Source: Lysobacter sp. K5869
Lineage (GTDB): Bacteria > Pseudomonadota > Gammaproteobacteria > Xanthomonadales > Xanthomonadaceae
Assembly (NCBI RefSeq): GCF_018847975.1
Contig: NZ_CP072597.1
Location: 3,077,001 to 3,141,000, forward strand
DNA length: 64,000 nucleotides
Direction of reading: 5' to 3'
Each line of letters starts with the position of its first letter. Position 1 is the first letter of the stretch. This document shows, piece by piece, positions 47,155 to 57,095 of the stretch. Below the pieces are notes generated by a model. That model searched no databases. It had not been told where the DNA came from and saw nothing but the letters and a program-made list of their open reading frames with translations. Both the position numbers and the translations under genes were made by a program.

Positions 47155-48162
47155 ATGAGCAGGCTGTTTCGAGACGTCGACCGCGGGACGCGTTGCCCGC
47201 ACGGCAGTGTGGTCTGCATCGGCGCCTTCGATGGCCTGCACCTGGGCCACCGCGCGCTGGTGCGCCACACGGTAGCGCGCGCGCGCGCCTTGGGCGTGCC
47301 GGCGGTGGCGCTGAGCTTCGAGCCGCTGCCGCGCGAGTTCTTCGCCCCGGCCGCGCCGCCGCCGCGTTTGCTATTGCCGCGGGCCAAGGCCGCCGGCCTG
47401 CTGGCGCTGGACGCCGATCAGGTCGGCCTGCTGCGCTTCAACCGCGAGCTGAGCAGCTGGAGCGGCGAGGAATTCGTCGAGCGCGTGCTGGTGAAGCAGC
47501 TGGCCGCGCGCGAAGTCTGGGTCGGCCCGCAATTCCGCTTCGGCAAGGCGCGCGGCGGCGACATCGAACTGCTGCGGCGCATGGGCGAGGCCGCCGGCTT
47601 CGGCGCGCACGAAATCGAGCCGGTGCACCTGGACGGCGAACGCGTGTCGAGCACCCGCATCCGCGAAACCATCCTGGCCGGCGACTTCGCCGCCGCCGCG
47701 CGCTTGCTCGGCCGGCCGTACGCCATTGGCGGCCATGTCGTGCGCGGCCAGCAGCTCGGCCGCACCCTCGGCTTTCCGACCGCCAACCTGCGCTTCGGCG
47801 GCAAGACGCCGGCGCTGTCGGGCATCTACGCGACCTGGGTGCACGGCATCGGCGATCGCCCGCGTCCGTCGGTGTCGAGCCTGGGCACGCGCCCGACCGT
47901 GGCCGGCGTGGAGCCGCTGCTGGAGGCGCATCTGTTCGATTTCGACGGCGACCTGTACGGTCGCAGGATCGAGGTCGAATTCGTCGCCCACCTGCGCGCC
48001 GAACTGAAGTTCCCCGATCTGGCGACGCTGACCGTGCAGATGCACCGCGACGCCGCACAGGCGCGCGAGCTGCTGGCGCTCGACGCGCAGCGCCGCCGCC
48101 TCGATCCCGCTACGCCGCCCGATCCGCAGCGCGCGCCCGCCGCCGCCGAAAAAACCGCTTGA
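47155..48162 (+). CDS. ribF: Bifunctional riboflavin kinase / FAD synthetase
   Basis: 335 residues. The N-terminal nucleotidyltransferase carries GAFDGLHLGHRALV (HxGH) and VSSTRIRETILAGDF (ISSTxIR-type). The C-terminal riboflavin kinase domain starts with GHVVRGQQLGRTLGFPTANL. Together they turn riboflavin into FMN and then FAD. It lies 60 bases upstream of ileS, the usual order. Confidence 0.97.
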   Translation: MSRLFRDVDRGTRCPHGSVVCIGAFDGLHLGHRALVRHTVARARALGVPAVALSFEPLPREFFAPAAPPPRLLLPRAKAAGLLALDADQVGLLRFNRELSSWSGEEFVERVLVKQLAAREVWVGPQFRFGKARGGDIELLRRMGEAAGFGAHEIEPVHLDGERVSSTRIRETILAGDFAAAARLLGRPYAIGGHVVRGQQLGRTLGFPTANLRFGGKTPALSGIYATWVHGIGDRPRPSVSSLGTRPTVAGVEPLLEAHLFDFDGDLYGRRIEVEFVAHLRAELKFPDLATLTVQMHRDAAQARELLALDAQRRRLDPATPPDPQRAPAAAEKTA

Positions 48163-48222
48163 CCCCTTAGCGCGAACCGTTAGCGCCATTCACTCCGCCG
48201 AAGATCCCGTCCGAGACCCGCT

Positions 48223-51159
48223 GTGACCAACGACCCGAGCCAACCCGCCGCCGGCAACCCGTACAAGGCCACCTTGCTGCTGCCGGCGACCGAATTCCCG
48301 ATGCGAGGCGACCTGCCCAAGCGCGAGCCGGAGACGCTGGCGCGCTGGGAAGGCGAAGGCCTGTATCAGCGAATTCGCGCGAAGGTGAAGGACCGCGAGC
48401 GCAGCTTCGTGCTTCACGACGGCCCGCCGTACGCCAACGGCGAGATCCACATCGGCCACGCGCTCAACAAGGTGCTCAAGGACATCGTGGTCAAGTCCAA
48501 GCTGCTGTCCGGCTTCGACGCGCCCTATGTTCCGGGCTGGGATTGCCACGGCCTGCCGATCGAGACCAAGGTCGAGAAGACCTACGGCAAGGTCGGCGAG
48601 AAGCTCGACGCCGCGCAGTTCCGCGCCAAGTGCCGCGAATACGCCGCCAGCCAGATCGAGCTGCAGCGCCGCGACTTCAAGCGCCTGGGCGTGATCGGCG
48701 ATTGGGAGAACCCGTACCTGACCATGGATTTCCGCTACGAGGCGGACATCATGCGGTCGCTGGCCAAGATCGTCGAACGCGGCCATTTGGTGCGCGGCTC
48801 CAAGCCGGTGCATTGGTGCTTCGACTGCGGCTCGGCCCTGGCCGAGGCGGAGATCGAATACCACGACAAGGAATCCACCCAGATCTACGTGCGCTATCCG
48901 GTGCTCGACCGCAAGCGCGTGTTCGACGCGTTCGGGATCGAGGACGACGGCAGCCCGCTGTCGGTGCCGATCTGGACGACCACGCCGTGGACGCTGCCGG
49001 CGAGCCTGGCGGTGTCGATGGGTCCGAACGTCGAGTATTCGCTGGTGCGGATCGAGCCGGGCGAGGAATCGCTGTTCAAGGAACCGGCGCAGCGTCCGGA
49101 ATATCTGCTGCTGGCGCACGACTTGACCGCCAGCGTGTTGAGCGCGATCGCCAACGTCGATGCGCTCAAGCAGGGCCACAGCGTCGAAACCCGCGACTGG
49201 TCCTCGCATCCGGGCGAGGTCTTCGAAGGCCTGCGCCTGCGCCATCCGTTCTACGCCGAGCGCGAAATCCCGGTGCTGTTGGGCGATCACGTGACCACCG
49301 ACGCCGGCACCGGCGCGGTCCACACCGCGCCCGGCCACGGCCAGGAGGACTACGCGGTCTCGCTCAAGTACGGCCTGATCGCGCGCTACACCGCCGCGCA
49401 GATCAATCCGGTCGACGCGCGCGGCCTGTACCTGCCGTCGACGCCGCCGGCGGGCGAGCACGTCCTGGCCGGCAAGCACATCTTCAAGAGCGACGAGCTG
49501 CTGCTGGAGATCCTGCGCGAGAACGGCGCGCTGCTGGCGCGCGGCAAGATCAAGCACAGCTATCCGCATTGCTGGCGGCACAAGACGCCGGTGGTGTTCC
49601 GCGCCACGCCGCAGTGGTTCATCTCGATGGAGCAGGCCGGCCTGCGCCGCGACGCGCTGGCCGCGATCCCGGGCGTGACCTGGATCCCGGGCTGGGGCGA
49701 GTCGCGCATCTACAACATGATCGAGAGCCGTCCGGACTGGACCATCTCGCGCCAGCGCTACTGGGGCGTGCCGATCGCGCTGTTCTTCCATCGCGAGACC
49801 GGCCAACCGCATGCGCGCACGGTCGAAATCATGCGTCAGGTCGCCGACGCGGTGGAGCGCGAGGGCGTGGACGCGTGGTACGCGATGACCGCCGAGCAGT
49901 TGCTGGGCGAGGAGGCCGGCGACTACGAGAAGGTCACCGACATCCTCGACGTCTGGTTCGATTCCGGCGCCAGCCACGAGTGCGTGCTCGCGCAGCGGCC
50001 GCAGGACGGCCTGCGCAAGCCGGCCGATCTGTACCTGGAAGGCTCCGACCAGCACCGCGGCTGGTTCCACAGCGCGCTGCTGACCGGCGTGGCGATGGAC
50101 GGCGTGGCGCCGTACCGGCAAGTGCTGACGCATGGCTTTACGGTCGACGAGCAAGGCAAGAAGCAGTCCAAGTCGCTCGGCAACGTGGTGGTGCCGCAGA
50201 AGGTCATCGATGCGATGGGCGCGGACGTGCTGCGCCTGTGGGTCGCCTCGACCGACTTCAGCGCCGAGATGTCGGTGTCGGACAAGATCCTCAAGCAGAA
50301 CGCCGACGTTTACCGCCGCATCCGCAACACCGCGCGCTTCCTGCTCGGCAACCTCAGCGGTTTCGATCCGGCGCGCGACTGCGTGGCGCTGGACGACATG
50401 GTCGCGCTCGACCGCTGGATCGTGCACCGCGCCAGCGAGCTGCAGGACCGCATCGCCGCCGCGTACGAAAGCTACGATTTCGCCGAAATCGTGCAGCTGC
50501 TGTCGAACTTCTGCAGCGTCGACCTGGGTTCGCTGTACCTGGACGTGACCAAGGACCGCCTCTACACCATGCGCGAGGATTCGCGCGGCCGCCGTTCGGC
50601 GCAGAGCGCGATGTACCGCATCGCCGAGGCGTTCGTGCGCTGGATCGCGCCGGTCCTGGCCTTCACCGCCGACGAAATGTGGCGCCACCTGCCGGCCAAC
50701 ACCGAGCACGGCCCGCGCGAAGACAACGTGCTGTTCGCCACCTGGTACGACGGCCTGGCGCCGCTGCCGGCGGACGCGGCGCTGTCGGACGAGGACTTCA
50801 AGCGCCTGCTGGAATTGCGCGAGAACGTCACCCGCGCGCTCGAGCCGATGCGCGCGGCCGGCGAGATCGGCGCGGCGCTGGAGGCGGAGATCACCTTGCG
50901 TTGCGGCGTCGCCGATCAGAACTGGCTGGCGCCGCTGACCGACGAACTGCGCTTCTTGTTCATCAGCGGCGATGTCGAGGTGGTGGCGGACGACGGCATC
51001 CAGGACATCGCGGTGCTGACGGCCAAGACCGCGAAGCACAAGTGCGTGCGCTGCTGGCATTACCGCGCCGACGTCGGCGCCGACCCGAAGCACCCGGAAC
51101 TGTGCGGACGCTGCGTGAGCAACGTCGAAGGCCCGGGCGAAGAGCGCCGCTGGTTCTGA
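48223..51159 (+). CDS. ileS: Isoleucyl-tRNA synthetase
   Basis: 978 residues, GTG start. Class I motif HIGH is at 76-79 ([10 protein letters not shown]); the KMSKS loop reads KQSKS at 647-651. The editing domain includes [15 protein letters not shown] and [21 protein letters not shown]-terminal zinc motif is complete ([10 protein letters not shown]...CGRCVSN). It charges tRNA-Ile and edits Val-tRNA. The Met-to-Gln change in KMSKS is notable, but the loop's lysines are intact. It is followed by lspA 85 bases downstream. Confidence 0.98.
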   Translation: MTNDPSQPAAGNPYKATLLLPATEFPMRGDLPKREPETLARWEGEGLYQRIRAKVKDRERSFVLHDGPPYANGEIHIGHALNKVLKDIVVKSKLLSGFDAPYVPGWDCHGLPIETKVEKTYGKVGEKLDAAQFRAKCREYAASQIELQRRDFKRLGVIGDWENPYLTMDFRYEADIMRSLAKIVERGHLVRGSKPVHWCFDCGSALAEAEIEYHDKESTQIYVRYPVLDRKRVFDAFGIEDDGSPLSVPIWTTTPWTLPASLAVSMGPNVEYSLVRIEPGEESLFKEPAQRPEYLLLAHDLTASVLSAIANVDALKQGHSVETRDWSSHPGEVFEGLRLRHPFYAEREIPVLLGDHVTTDAGTGAVHTAPGHGQEDYAVSLKYGLIARYTAAQINPVDARGLYLPSTPPAGEHVLAGKHIFKSDELLLEILRENGALLARGKIKHSYPHCWRHKTPVVFRATPQWFISMEQAGLRRDALAAIPGVTWIPGWGESRIYNMIESRPDWTISRQRYWGVPIALFFHRETGQPHARTVEIMRQVADAVEREGVDAWYAMTAEQLLGEEAGDYEKVTDILDVWFDSGASHECVLAQRPQDGLRKPADLYLEGSDQHRGWFHSALLTGVAMDGVAPYRQVLTHGFTVDEQGKKQSKSLGNVVVPQKVIDAMGADVLRLWVASTDFSAEMSVSDKILKQNADVYRRIRNTARFLLGNLSGFDPARDCVALDDMVALDRWIVHRASELQDRIAAAYESYDFAEIVQLLSNFCSVDLGSLYLDVTKDRLYTMREDSRGRRSAQSAMYRIAEAFVRWIAPVLAFTADEMWRHLPANTEHGPREDNVLFATWYDGLAPLPADAALSDEDFKRLLELRENVTRALEPMRAAGEIGAALEAEITLRCGVADQNWLAPLTDELRFLFISGDVEVVADDGIQDIAVLTAKTAKHKCVRCWHYRADVGADPKHPELCGRCVSNVEGPGEERRWF

Positions 51160-51244
51160 TGCGGCCGCGGCGCGCGCAGCGATGCGCGCGCCGTCTTCCG
51201 ATCCCCGATCCTCGATTTCCGATTCATAACGACCCCAAGACCCG

Positions 51245-51769
51245 ATGACCTCAAGCACCCCCGCCAAGAACGCGCTGCCCTGGCTGATCGTCTCGATCGC
51301 GGTGATCGCGCTCGACCAGTGGAGCAAGAACTGGGTGCTGGCCTCGCTGCCGGAATACACCCCCGTGGTGGTGATCGAAGGTTTCTGGAACTGGTACCGC
51401 AGCTACAACACCGGCGCGGCTTTCAGTTTCCTCAGCGACGCCGGCGGCTGGCAGAAGTATTTCTTCCTGGTCCTGGCGGTCGGCATCAGCGGCCTGCTGG
51501 CGCGCTGGCTGGCGCGCACGCCGCGCGGCGAGTGGAAGACCGCGCTGCCGTACTCGCTGGTGATCGGCGGGGCGATCGGCAACGTCATCGACCGCCTGCT
51601 GCACGGCCACGTGGTCGATTTCATCCAGTGGTACTGGCGCACCTGGTACTGGCCCTCGTTCAACATCGCCGATGCGGCCATCGTGGGCGGCGCCATCGGC
51701 ATCGCGGCGTTCGGGCTGTTCAGCAAGCCCGAGGCCGAACCGCGGCCGCCCGGAACCGGCAAGGCCTGA
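51245..51769 (+). CDS. lspA: Lipoprotein signal peptidase (signal peptidase II)
   Basis: 174 residues, four transmembrane helices. Family motifs [41 protein letters not shown] and [12 protein letters not shown] contain the catalytic aspartates (in NVIDR and NIADA). It cleaves prolipoproteins after lipidation; this window encodes several substrates (PstS, DUF4139, OmpA-type and GH16 lipoproteins). Confidence 0.98.
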   Translation: MTSSTPAKNALPWLIVSIAVIALDQWSKNWVLASLPEYTPVVVIEGFWNWYRSYNTGAAFSFLSDAGGWQKYFFLVLAVGISGLLARWLARTPRGEWKTALPYSLVIGGAIGNVIDRLLHGHVVDFIQWYWRTWYWPSFNIADAAIVGGAIGIAAFGLFSKPEAEPRPPGTGKA

Positions 51770-51855
51770 GCGTCGGCGGATCGCGCGCAACGCCGCGTTC
51801 CGCTGCCGCCGGCTCACTTCCGCTCATCGCGTCAGCCCGCCTGCCGGGACCGGAG

Positions 51856-51861
51856 TACAAT
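51856..51861 (+). promoter_or_regulatory. -10 element giving a probable leaderless ispH transcript
   Basis: TACAAT ends 6 bases before the ATG at 51868, the spacing also seen at the PCuAC and DUF1289 genes. No ribosome-binding site is visible. Confidence 0.5.
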
Positions 51862-51867
51862 CGCGTT

Positions 51868-52818
51868 ATGGACGTTCTGCTCGCCAACCCCCGCGGCTTC
51901 TGCGCCGGCGTCGACCGCGCCATCGAGATCGTCAAGCGCGCGATCGAGACGCTCGGCGCGCCGATCTACGTGCGCCACGAAGTCGTGCACAACCGCTTCG
52001 TCGTCGACGACCTCAAGCACCGCGGCGCGATCTTCGTCGAGGAACTCGACGAGGTGCCCGACGGCGCCACCGTGATCTTCAGCGCCCACGGCGTGTCCAA
52101 GGCGGTGCGCGCGGAAGCCGAACGGCGCGGGCTCAAGGTGTTCGACGCGACCTGCCCGCTGGTGACCAAGGTCCACCTGGAAGTCTCGCGCCACTGCCGC
52201 GCCGGGCGCGACGTGGTGCTGATCGGCCACGAAGGCCATCCCGAAGTCGAAGGCACGATGGGCCAGTGGAAGCGCGAGGCCGGTTCGGGCCGCATCTATC
52301 TGGTCGAGGACGCCGAAGACGTCGCCGCGATGCAGGTCGATCAGCCGGAGAATCTGGCCTACACCACCCAAACCACGTTGTCGGTCGACGACACTCGCAG
52401 CGTGATCGAAGCGCTGCGCGCCAAGTACCCCGCGGTGCAGGGCCCGAAGAACGACGACATCTGCTACGCCACCCAGAACCGCCAGGATTCGGTGCGCGAA
52501 CTCGCCGCGCGCTGCGATCTGGTGCTGGTGGTCGGCTCGCCGAACAGCTCCAATTCCAACCGCCTGCGCGAGTTGGCCGAGCGCGAGGGCGTGGCCGCGT
52601 ATCTGATCGACGGCGCGATCGAGATCGACCCGCGCTGGGTCGAGGGCCGCCAACGCATCGGCATCACCGCCGGCGCCTCGGCGCCGGAAGTGCTGGTGCG
52701 CGGCGTGATCGAGCGTCTGCGCGAACTCGGCGCCGCGCACGTGGCCGAGCTCGACGGCGAGCCGGAGGACATGGTGTTCGCGTTGCCGAAGGAATTGCGC
52801 TTGCAGTTGATCAACTGA
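51868..52818 (+). CDS. ispH: 4-hydroxy-3-methylbut-2-enyl diphosphate reductase
   Basis: 316 residues. The iron-sulphur ligands Cys12 ([11 protein letters not shown]), Cys96 ([11 protein letters not shown]) and Cys199 ([10 protein letters not shown]) are in place, as is the proton-relay motif [12 protein letters not shown]. It is the last step of the MEP pathway, making IPP and DMAPP. The start at [10 protein letters not shown] is the family start. It lies 98 bases after lspA with its own -10 element, so it may be transcribed separately. A terminator follows. Confidence 0.98.
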   Translation: MDVLLANPRGFCAGVDRAIEIVKRAIETLGAPIYVRHEVVHNRFVVDDLKHRGAIFVEELDEVPDGATVIFSAHGVSKAVRAEAERRGLKVFDATCPLVTKVHLEVSRHCRAGRDVVLIGHEGHPEVEGTMGQWKREAGSGRIYLVEDAEDVAAMQVDQPENLAYTTQTTLSVDDTRSVIEALRAKYPAVQGPKNDDICYATQNRQDSVRELAARCDLVLVVGSPNSSNSNRLRELAEREGVAAYLIDGAIEIDPRWVEGRQRIGITAGASAPEVLVRGVIERLRELGAAHVAELDGEPEDMVFALPKELRLQLIN

Positions 52819-52847
52819 GCGCCGCGCGCTCGACGCGCTGACGACGC

Positions 52848-52880
52848 GGCCGGTCCGATGAGGACCGGCCGTTGCTTTTT
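52848..52880 (+). terminator. Rho-independent terminator of ispH
   Basis: Nine-base arms GGCCGGTCC (52848-52856) and GGACCGGCC (52862-52870), loop GATGA, are followed by GTTGCTTTTT. Confidence 0.88.
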
Positions 52881-52909
52881 ACGGCTTCGATTTCCTACTG
52901 CGCGCGCGC

Positions 52910-54529
52910 TCAGCGCCCCGAACGCAACCGGCACGCGCTGTCGTTCGTGCGCGGATCGATCAAGGCGTAACGGCCCGGATCGTAGCCGTCGCCCTCGCGC
53001 CGCACCGCCGCGTTGGCGAAGGCCGAGCCGCGGCCGTCGCCGTCGATGCGCGCGAACGCGTCGATGCGATACGCCGCCGGCGCGGGCCCGCCCGCGCTCA
53101 ACGCATAGGCCGGCGCTTGCCCGGGCAAGTCGATCCGGCGCAGGCGCGCTTTCGCGGCGACGCCGGCGCCGCTGCCGCCGACGCCGCTGTCGGCGCTGGC
53201 GAACCAGCCGCTCGGGCTGAAGCCGAGGAAACGGCCGGGGTTGGCCGGATCGGCGAAGCAGTACGTGCGGTTGTGCACGCGCGCGATCGTGTACTGGTCG
53301 AACGAGCCCGAATCGATGCCGAGCACGATGCGTCCGCCGTTGTCGACCGCGATTTCGCGCACGCGCGCGAACACGTCGCCGGTGTCGAAGGGCTCTAACA
53401 CGAACGCGGGGTCGACCGAGCCGTCCATGGCGAAGCGCTGCATGCCGATGCGCGGCGTTTCGCCGATGCGGTAGTAAGCGACCGTCGCGCGGCCGTCGGC
53501 GAGCACGGTCAAGCGGCCGGGGGATTCCAGGTCGGGCCGGCGGAAACGGTAATCGAAGCGGCCGTCGGGATGGTGCCGCACCACGGTGCCGCGCCAAGGC
53601 AGATGGGGAGCGGACGGCCATACGTCGTGACTGGTGAGGATGCTGCCGTCGCTTTGCAGCGCGAACCCCTGGATGCCGTAGGAAGCGAATCGATAACTCT
53701 CGACCACGCGCCCGTCGCGGCCGAATTCGGTATCCAGGCGGCCGTCGGCGCGCAAGCGCATCAACAGCAGGCCGCGCTCCTGCACGGTGCCGGCCATCAC
53801 GATGCGCCCGTCGGCTTGCAGCGCCACGTGTTCGATGTAGCCGCCGTAACGCGCGGTGGGAAAGTCGGTGATGCTGACGCCGCCCACGCCGAAGCCGGTG
53901 TCGGCGCTGCCGTCGGCGCGCAGGCGCACGGCCACCGCATAGCCGTGGCGCGGCGCGGCGGGATAGCCGCCGGTGCCGGCCAGGACGATGGCGCCGTCGG
54001 CTTGCCGCGCGAACGCTGCGAGCCCGAAGTCGATGCCGGTGTCGAACACGGCCATGCCGCCGTCGCCGAAGTCGGTGTCGGCGCTGCCGTCGGGGTTGAA
54101 GCGCATCAGCATCGGCTGCGATTCGAGCCTGCCGACGATCAGGATCTTGCCGTCGGGCAACAGCGCCAGATGGTCGCACGACGACCAGCCCGAGCCGAAC
54201 GGCAGACCGAAACGCACTTGGCCGTCGCGGCCGAAGCCGGTGTCGATGCGGCCGTCCTCGCGCAGCCGCAGCAGGCGGCAGCGGTAGGTGCCGACCGGGC
54301 CTTTGTGATCGCGGCTGAGCGCGAGCACGCGGCCGTCGTCTTGAACGGCGATGGCGTCCAGGCCTTCTTCGCTGTCGCCGCTCAACGGCCTCGACAGTCC
54401 GTTGAGGCCGAAGCCGCGGTCGAGCGCGCCGTCGCGCGGCGTCGCGGCGATGGAGGGAAGCGACGCGGCGAGCAGCGCGGCGGACAGCGCGATCGCGCGC
54501 AGCGGGGAGCGGAACGGAGGGGCGGGCAT
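52910..54529 (-). CDS. Secreted delta-60-repeat beta-propeller protein (paralogue 1)
   Basis: 539 residues: signal peptide about 1-28 (ending LPSIAA), then serial repeats of about 55-60 residues with the delta-60 hallmark (GALDRGFGLNGLSRPL, ADTDFGDGGMAVFDT, RLDTEFGRDGRVVES), each paired with DDGRVLALS-like strands. From about residue 430 a distinct C-terminal module (TYCFADPANPGRFLGFSPSG, DSGVGGSG, AGGPAPAAYRIDAFARIDG) follows. Secreted or surface role unknown. Start chosen for CAGGAG 8 nt upstream. Its upstream neighbour is a full-length paralogue. Confidence 0.87.
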   Translation of the reverse strand: MPAPPFRSPLRAIALSAALLAASLPSIAATPRDGALDRGFGLNGLSRPLSGDSEEGLDAIAVQDDGRVLALSRDHKGPVGTYRCRLLRLREDGRIDTGFGRDGQVRFGLPFGSGWSSCDHLALLPDGKILIVGRLESQPMLMRFNPDGSADTDFGDGGMAVFDTGIDFGLAAFARQADGAIVLAGTGGYPAAPRHGYAVAVRLRADGSADTGFGVGGVSITDFPTARYGGYIEHVALQADGRIVMAGTVQERGLLLMRLRADGRLDTEFGRDGRVVESYRFASYGIQGFALQSDGSILTSHDVWPSAPHLPWRGTVVRHHPDGRFDYRFRRPDLESPGRLTVLADGRATVAYYRIGETPRIGMQRFAMDGSVDPAFVLEPFDTGDVFARVREIAVDNGGRIVLGIDSGSFDQYTIARVHNRTYCFADPANPGRFLGFSPSGWFASADSGVGGSGAGVAAKARLRRIDLPGQAPAYALSAGGPAPAAYRIDAFARIDGDGRGSAFANAAVRREGDGYDPGRYALIDPRTNDSACRLRSGR

Positions 54530-54549
54530 CGCGACTCCTGGGCGAGGGC

Positions 54550-54576
54550 GCGCGGCGCGCACGGTGCGCGCCGCGC
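54550..54576. repeat. 12-bp GC hairpin between the two propeller paralogues
   Basis: Arms GCGCGGCGCGCA (54550-54561) and its exact reverse complement (54565-54576) enclose CGG. No T tract follows, so termination is doubtful. Confidence 0.5.
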
Positions 54577-54713
54577 CGGGTCGGGCGCTCGCAGGCGGGC
54601 ATCGCGCTCGCGCACGTACGCAAGCGCGCAACGCGAACCCGCGCAGCGCGCGCATGAGGGAACGGCGCGGCGGCGGGGCGTCGAGCCCCGGCCGCCGCGC
54701 CCTCGTCAGCGGA

Positions 54714-56318
54714 TCAGCGCCCCGGCAAAATCTTGCACGCCGGGTCGTTCATCTGCGCATCGATCAGGCCGTACACCGCCGGCGCCTGCCCGCGCTTGAC
54801 CACGTTGGCGAAGCCGAAGCCGCGCACGTCGCCGGTGACGGCGAAAGCGTCGACCCGATACGCCGCCGGCGACGGGCCGCCGGCGCTGAGCACGCGGCCG
54901 GCCGGCCGTCCCGGCGGTTGCGCCGAACGCAGGCGGCCTTGCGCGACCAAACCTTGGCCGCTGCCGCCGACGCCGCTGTCGACGGTGGCGAACCAGCCGC
55001 TTTCGCTGAAGCCGATCCAGCGGCCCGGATTGACCGGGTCGGCGAGGCAGTACGTGGTCGCGGCCACGCGCGCCAGGCCGATGCGGTTCTCGTCGCTGAG
55101 CCACGCGGCGACCACCATGCGGCCGCTGCCCGGCACGGCCAGATCGATGAAGTAATCCTCGTTGCCGCCGAAGTCGATCGGCGCGACCGCGAAGGTGGTA
55201 TCGACCGAGCCGTCCGGATTCACGCGCTGCAAGCGGCCGGGCTTGGGCGCGGCCCCGGCGGTGTTGCCGACCACGAGCACGCGGCCGTCGGCTTGCGGCG
55301 CCAAGCGGCCGGAGACGTCGAGATCCGGGCGGTGATAAGTCGTATCCAGGCGACCGTCGGCGTTGTGGCGCAGCAGCGTGCCGCGCACGCCGCCGCCGGC
55401 GACGATGGGATGGCTGCTGAGGAACTTGCCGTCGGCCTGCAGCACCAGGCCTTGCGCGCCGGCGTCGAGGCCGGTGATGCGGTCCACCGTGCTGCCGTCC
55501 TTGCCGAAGCCCGGATCCGGGCGGCCGTCGGCGAGATAGCGCGCGATCAGATTCCAGCGCCCGCCGCCGCCGGCGACGACGATCTTGCCGTCGGGCTGCA
55601 GCAGCACGTGCTGTGCGCCCGCGCCTTGAGCCTGCTCGGGATGCGGCGTCACCACCACGCCCTTGCGGCCGAACCCGTTGTCGGCGCGGCCGTCGCCGCG
55701 ATAGCGCGCGAGCACCACCGCGTCTTGCCCCGTGCCGGCATCGAAGCGCTTGCCGGCGGCGACGATGCGGCCGTCGGCCTGCAGCGCCAAACCGTAGAAC
55801 TCGTCGAGCCCGCCGACGTCGAGCGTCTGCACGCCGTCGCGCGAGAAGCTGCGGTCGGTCTTGCCGTCGGCGAGGAAGCGCAGCAACAGCGCATCGCCCT
55901 TGTTGCCGCCGGCGACCAGGATGCGGCCGTCGGCCTGCACCGCGAGCGCGCGGCAGGCCGCGGGCTTGGCGTCGGAGCGCAGCTTGATCCGCACCTCGCC
56001 GTTGGCGCCGAAGCTCGGGTCGAGCTTGCCGCTGGCATCGAAGCGCAGCAATCGGCACTGCAGATAATTCCGGTGCAGCGGCTCGTCGCCGCCGCCTTCG
56101 CCGACGGTGAGGATCTTGCCGTCGGACTGGATCGCCACGGCGCGGACGAAGTCGTCGTTGACCGGGAAATCGGTGACGACCAGACCGCGGCGGCCGAACG
56201 CCGGATCGAGCGCGCCGTCGGGCAGCTTGGCCAGCGCCGAGGGCGCCAGCGCGGCGAGCGACAGACCGCAGGCGATGGCGAACGGCAGCGCGCGTGGGAC
56301 TGCGTGGGAACGGATCAT
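54714..56318 (-). CDS. Secreted delta-60-repeat beta-propeller protein (paralogue 2)
   Basis: 534 residues with the architecture of the neighbouring paralogue: signal peptide about 1-26, delta-60 repeats (GALDPAFGRRGLVVTDF, KLDPSFGANGEVRIKL, RADNGFGRKGVVVTP), then the same C-terminal module (TYCLADPVNPGRWIGFSESG, DSGVGGSGQG, AGGPSPAAYRVDAFAVTG). AGGAG lies 7 nt before the ATG. The pair is a tandem duplication with diverged repeats and a more conserved C-terminus. Function unknown; the final Cys in DPACKILPGR matches DSACRLRSGR in the partner. Confidence 0.87.
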   Translation of the reverse strand: MIRSHAVPRALPFAIACGLSLAALAPSALAKLPDGALDPAFGRRGLVVTDFPVNDDFVRAVAIQSDGKILTVGEGGGDEPLHRNYLQCRLLRFDASGKLDPSFGANGEVRIKLRSDAKPAACRALAVQADGRILVAGGNKGDALLLRFLADGKTDRSFSRDGVQTLDVGGLDEFYGLALQADGRIVAAGKRFDAGTGQDAVVLARYRGDGRADNGFGRKGVVVTPHPEQAQGAGAQHVLLQPDGKIVVAGGGGRWNLIARYLADGRPDPGFGKDGSTVDRITGLDAGAQGLVLQADGKFLSSHPIVAGGGVRGTLLRHNADGRLDTTYHRPDLDVSGRLAPQADGRVLVVGNTAGAAPKPGRLQRVNPDGSVDTTFAVAPIDFGGNEDYFIDLAVPGSGRMVVAAWLSDENRIGLARVAATTYCLADPVNPGRWIGFSESGWFATVDSGVGGSGQGLVAQGRLRSAQPPGRPAGRVLSAGGPSPAAYRVDAFAVTGDVRGFGFANVVKRGQAPAVYGLIDAQMNDPACKILPGR

Positions 56319-57017
56319 GGGGGGGCTCCTGCTGCGTGAGATGGGCAGCGGTCGGCGGCCCCCTGCATCCTCGACCGCGCGGCGAGACTCGGCGATCGCC
56401 CCGTCGCGCGCAATCGGGCGCGGCCGCAAAACCGCACATTCGGGTGGGCGATGTGCGAAAGCGGCAAGCCGTTAGCGCAATCGACGTGCGCGGCGCAGCG
56501 CTCTCGCGCAAACGCGCGCGCGACGTGGTGTGATCCGATTAGCGCTGTTGTTGCGCTGCGCGTTGGCGGCGGGCGAGGGCGCGGTTTGCGCGTGCGGGCG
56601 GTTCGATGGCGTGGGTTGCGCTGTTTTTAGAGATGTTTGGAGATCGGTTGCGTTCGGTCGCGGTCGTTGTTTCGATGCGACAGCGACAACGACAACAACG
56701 ATGCGACGCGACGCGACGCGCAACGATCCATCGATAGCCGGGCACCGCCGCGTTTGCTCAGCGCGCGGCGACAACGCGCGCGACTCGGCGCCGTCGCGCG
56801 CGAACGAGCGGTCGGATCGAGGGGCCGGGCGATGAGATCGGATCGGGCGCCGCGCGTCCGCTCGGCGGGCAGGGCGGGGCGCCACGGTGCGGGCTGCGCA
56901 AACGCAGGGCGCAGGCTGCAGCTTTGTCCGCTCAGGTCATTTCGTCCCGAGATCGACTTTCCCTGGCCTTTTTGTGTTTTTGAGTATTTATGGCGACGGC
57001 CCGGCTCGGGCCTGTTT
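56319..57017. other. Long spacer between propeller paralogue 2 and the GH16-like gene
   Basis: About 700 bases with no gene I can support. It contains a minisatellite-like CGACAACGACAACAACGA run and GATGCGACGCGACGCGACGC at about 56680-56720. Frames across it encode Arg/Ala/Ser strings. Both flanking genes read away from it, so it should contain two promoters; only the right-hand one is recognisable. Confidence 0.5.
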
Positions 57018-57035
57018 GACAACGTTGTCTATAGT
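57018..57035 (+). promoter_or_regulatory. LacI-type operator overlapping a -10 element upstream of the GH16-like gene
   Basis: GACAACGTTGTC (57018-57029) is a perfect 12-base palindrome with the central CG typical of LacI-family operators and resembles the NagR-type box (TGACARCGYTGTCA) known from Xanthomonas. It directly abuts TATAGT (57030-57035), so binding would block the promoter. Confidence 0.55.
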
Positions 57036-57095
57036 GCGCGAGGTTTACCGGCTGCGATCCAACCACCACGACCGGCCACGAAGAAGGACAACGCC

